A DNA stretch of 64,000 nt, from the NCBI GenBank assembly GCA_014155875.1, contig JACEFZ010014499.1, forward strand, positions 28,820-92,819, written 5' to 3'. This stretch comes from Cepaea nemoralis (lineage: Eukaryota > Mollusca > Gastropoda > Stylommatophora > Helicidae). Below, piece after piece: positions 62,957 to 64,000 of the stretch (positions are counted from its first letter, which is position 1; each line of letters opens with the position of its first letter). Below the pieces are notes generated by a model. It had not been told where the DNA came from. It saw only the letters and a program-made list of their open reading frames with translations, and searched no databases. Both the position numbers and the translations under genes were made by a program.

Positions 62957-63004
62957 TTTTTTTCGGTTTATTTTTTCAATGCTCCAATATTGGGAGCTGT
63001 GGCT

Positions 63005-63186
63005 AAGGGCTTGCGAACGCGGTTTGTGAGCCCTTATACCCAGGTTCGAAACACAGTTGTGCTGTTTTTTTTTGAAAAAAATATAGATGCCGGTCGTTCA
63101 GAAAGCAATGGAAAACTACTGAACGTACAATTTGCCTAGGAATTACGAACAGCGAAAATGCTGGGGTTGACTGCGACGTCCTTTGA
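63005..63186 (+). repeat. S2 SINE module
   Basis: GTTCGAAACACAGTTG, GTCGTTCAGAAAGCAATGGAAAACTACTGAACG and ATGCTGGGGTTGACTGCGACGTCC; the last bases before repeat P. Confidence 0.7.
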
Positions 63187-63205
63187 AGTGCCGTGGATTT
63201 ATTTA

Positions 63206-64000
63206 TAGTGTCGTCCCTGGGGTGAGGGGAATCAACACCCACATTCTTTTTACCCCATATCATTATTCTGGAGAATCCACTAGATTCCGTCCACAACACC
63301 CCGTCAGTCACAGGATACCTCTTTCTCTCTCACCACTCACCACTGGATCATGCCCCCTCTCATTCTTCCCCAAAACAACATACTACACAACTCTAGCTTC
63401 TAAAAATTTAATAACAATTTAATTTAATGAAGAAAAGTGTATGTATGTGAGAAGTGTATGTGTAGAATGTATGTCGTATACTCTAGTGTGTCTGCAGAAT
63501 CAGACCGGACAGCTCAGAGGCAAAGTCAGATCATCCCGGTAATGGCACACAACATCATCATAGCTCAGCACACAATGACCTCACCAAACGATGTGTTCCT
63601 CCTGCCATATGTTGACTTCCTCCAGTTGCTCTTTGATAATCCAAATACCTGGTCACCAATCACGGATATAGTCCAATACTGATCCTGAATCGATCACACA
63701 CACAATGTTACTAAATGTCCCTACTGTTCTGAGATTTAACAATCCTTGTATCGTGAAAACACGGATCACTGTCCCTTGAAACAAAATGATTCATTCCTAA
63801 ATGTCCTAGAGTTTCACGATTACACAGTCAATGATTACAGTTCCACAGGAATCTAATAACTGAGAAGAACGCTAGGTTCGTTGTTGCCTGTTCCCCCTAT
63901 AACCCATATTGTTCTTTTTACATGTGGTATAGAAAATCACTTCACTCAACTTAAGTGAACCCTATCACTAAGGAGTCATTTCTAGATGATTATCTGTTTC
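63206..64000 (+). repeat. Repeat P, copy 2
   Basis: 63206-63425 aligns with the reverse complement of 1438-1672. From 63426 onward the match continues more weakly (GAAAAGTGTA, then GCAGAATCAGACCGGACAGCTCAGA versus TAGAATCGGACTCTCAGACC). No gene recognised to the window end. Confidence 0.6.

Overview
The window looks like repeat-dominated nuclear DNA from an invertebrate animal. Several LINE families, at least four tRNA-derived SINE types, a Ty3/gypsy-type LTR family, a Tigger/pogo DNA transposon and long (TG)n, (GA)n, (GAA)n and (TA)n tracts fill almost all of it. The RNase H-bearing LINE proteins remind me of those in gastropods and other molluscs. I treat the host as a lophotrochozoan, probably a mollusc, as an unproven inference. 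Only two stretches resemble ordinary host protein genes: a single-exon UBE2S-like E2 enzyme (41947-42563, minus) and a decayed, intron-free RBM8A/Y14 copy (49915-50295, minus). Both look like retrocopies.

The main discovery is an LTR retrotransposon present twice. Copy 1 (17957-27387, minus, 9431 bp) has 598-bp LTRs, exact AGCTT target duplications, a primer-binding site and a polypurine tract. Its gene order is gag - protease - integrase - reverse transcriptase - RNase H. The RT and integrase are Ty3/gypsy-like, but integrase lies upstream of RT, the Ty1/copia order. This is the signature of Gmr1-like elements, and the gag carries a SCAN-like segment, which fits that clade. Copy 2 (43954-49787, plus) has the same order, CATAT target duplications and large internal deletions. 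It lies inside a LINE.

Layout: 1-8.1 kb, repeat P, LINE fragments, composite repeat R, and a composite W that contains a U1 snRNA-derived sequence. 8.1-13.2 kb, LINE family A: one copy nested in another, and a third inside a TG/TGTA microsatellite running to 15.1 kb. 15.1-18 kb, gag/protease remnant of another LTR element, SINEs, repeat R. 18-27.4 kb, Gmr1-like copy 1. 27.4-31.2 kb, LINE pieces and a 16-bp minisatellite. 31.4-36.3 kb, R and a LINE B copy broken by a SINE, a Tigger element and another SINE. 36.3-37.5 kb, G-rich minisatellite. 38-41.6 kb, R, short LINE pieces and unassigned DNA. 41.9-42.6 kb, UBE2S. 43.2-49.9 kb, LINE A4 split by Gmr1-like copy 2. 49.9-62.1 kb, RBM8A pseudogene, then one R copy cut twice by LINE C; the second LINE C is itself cut by LINE D and LINE E. 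62.1-64 kb, a second U1-containing composite and repeat P, inverted relative to the start of the window.

The target-site duplications let the order of events be read. R and W came first, then LINE B/C/G/A insertions into them, then LINE D, LINE E and the two Gmr1-like insertions. No CRISPR array, true tRNA or rRNA gene, or multi-exon gene was recognised.
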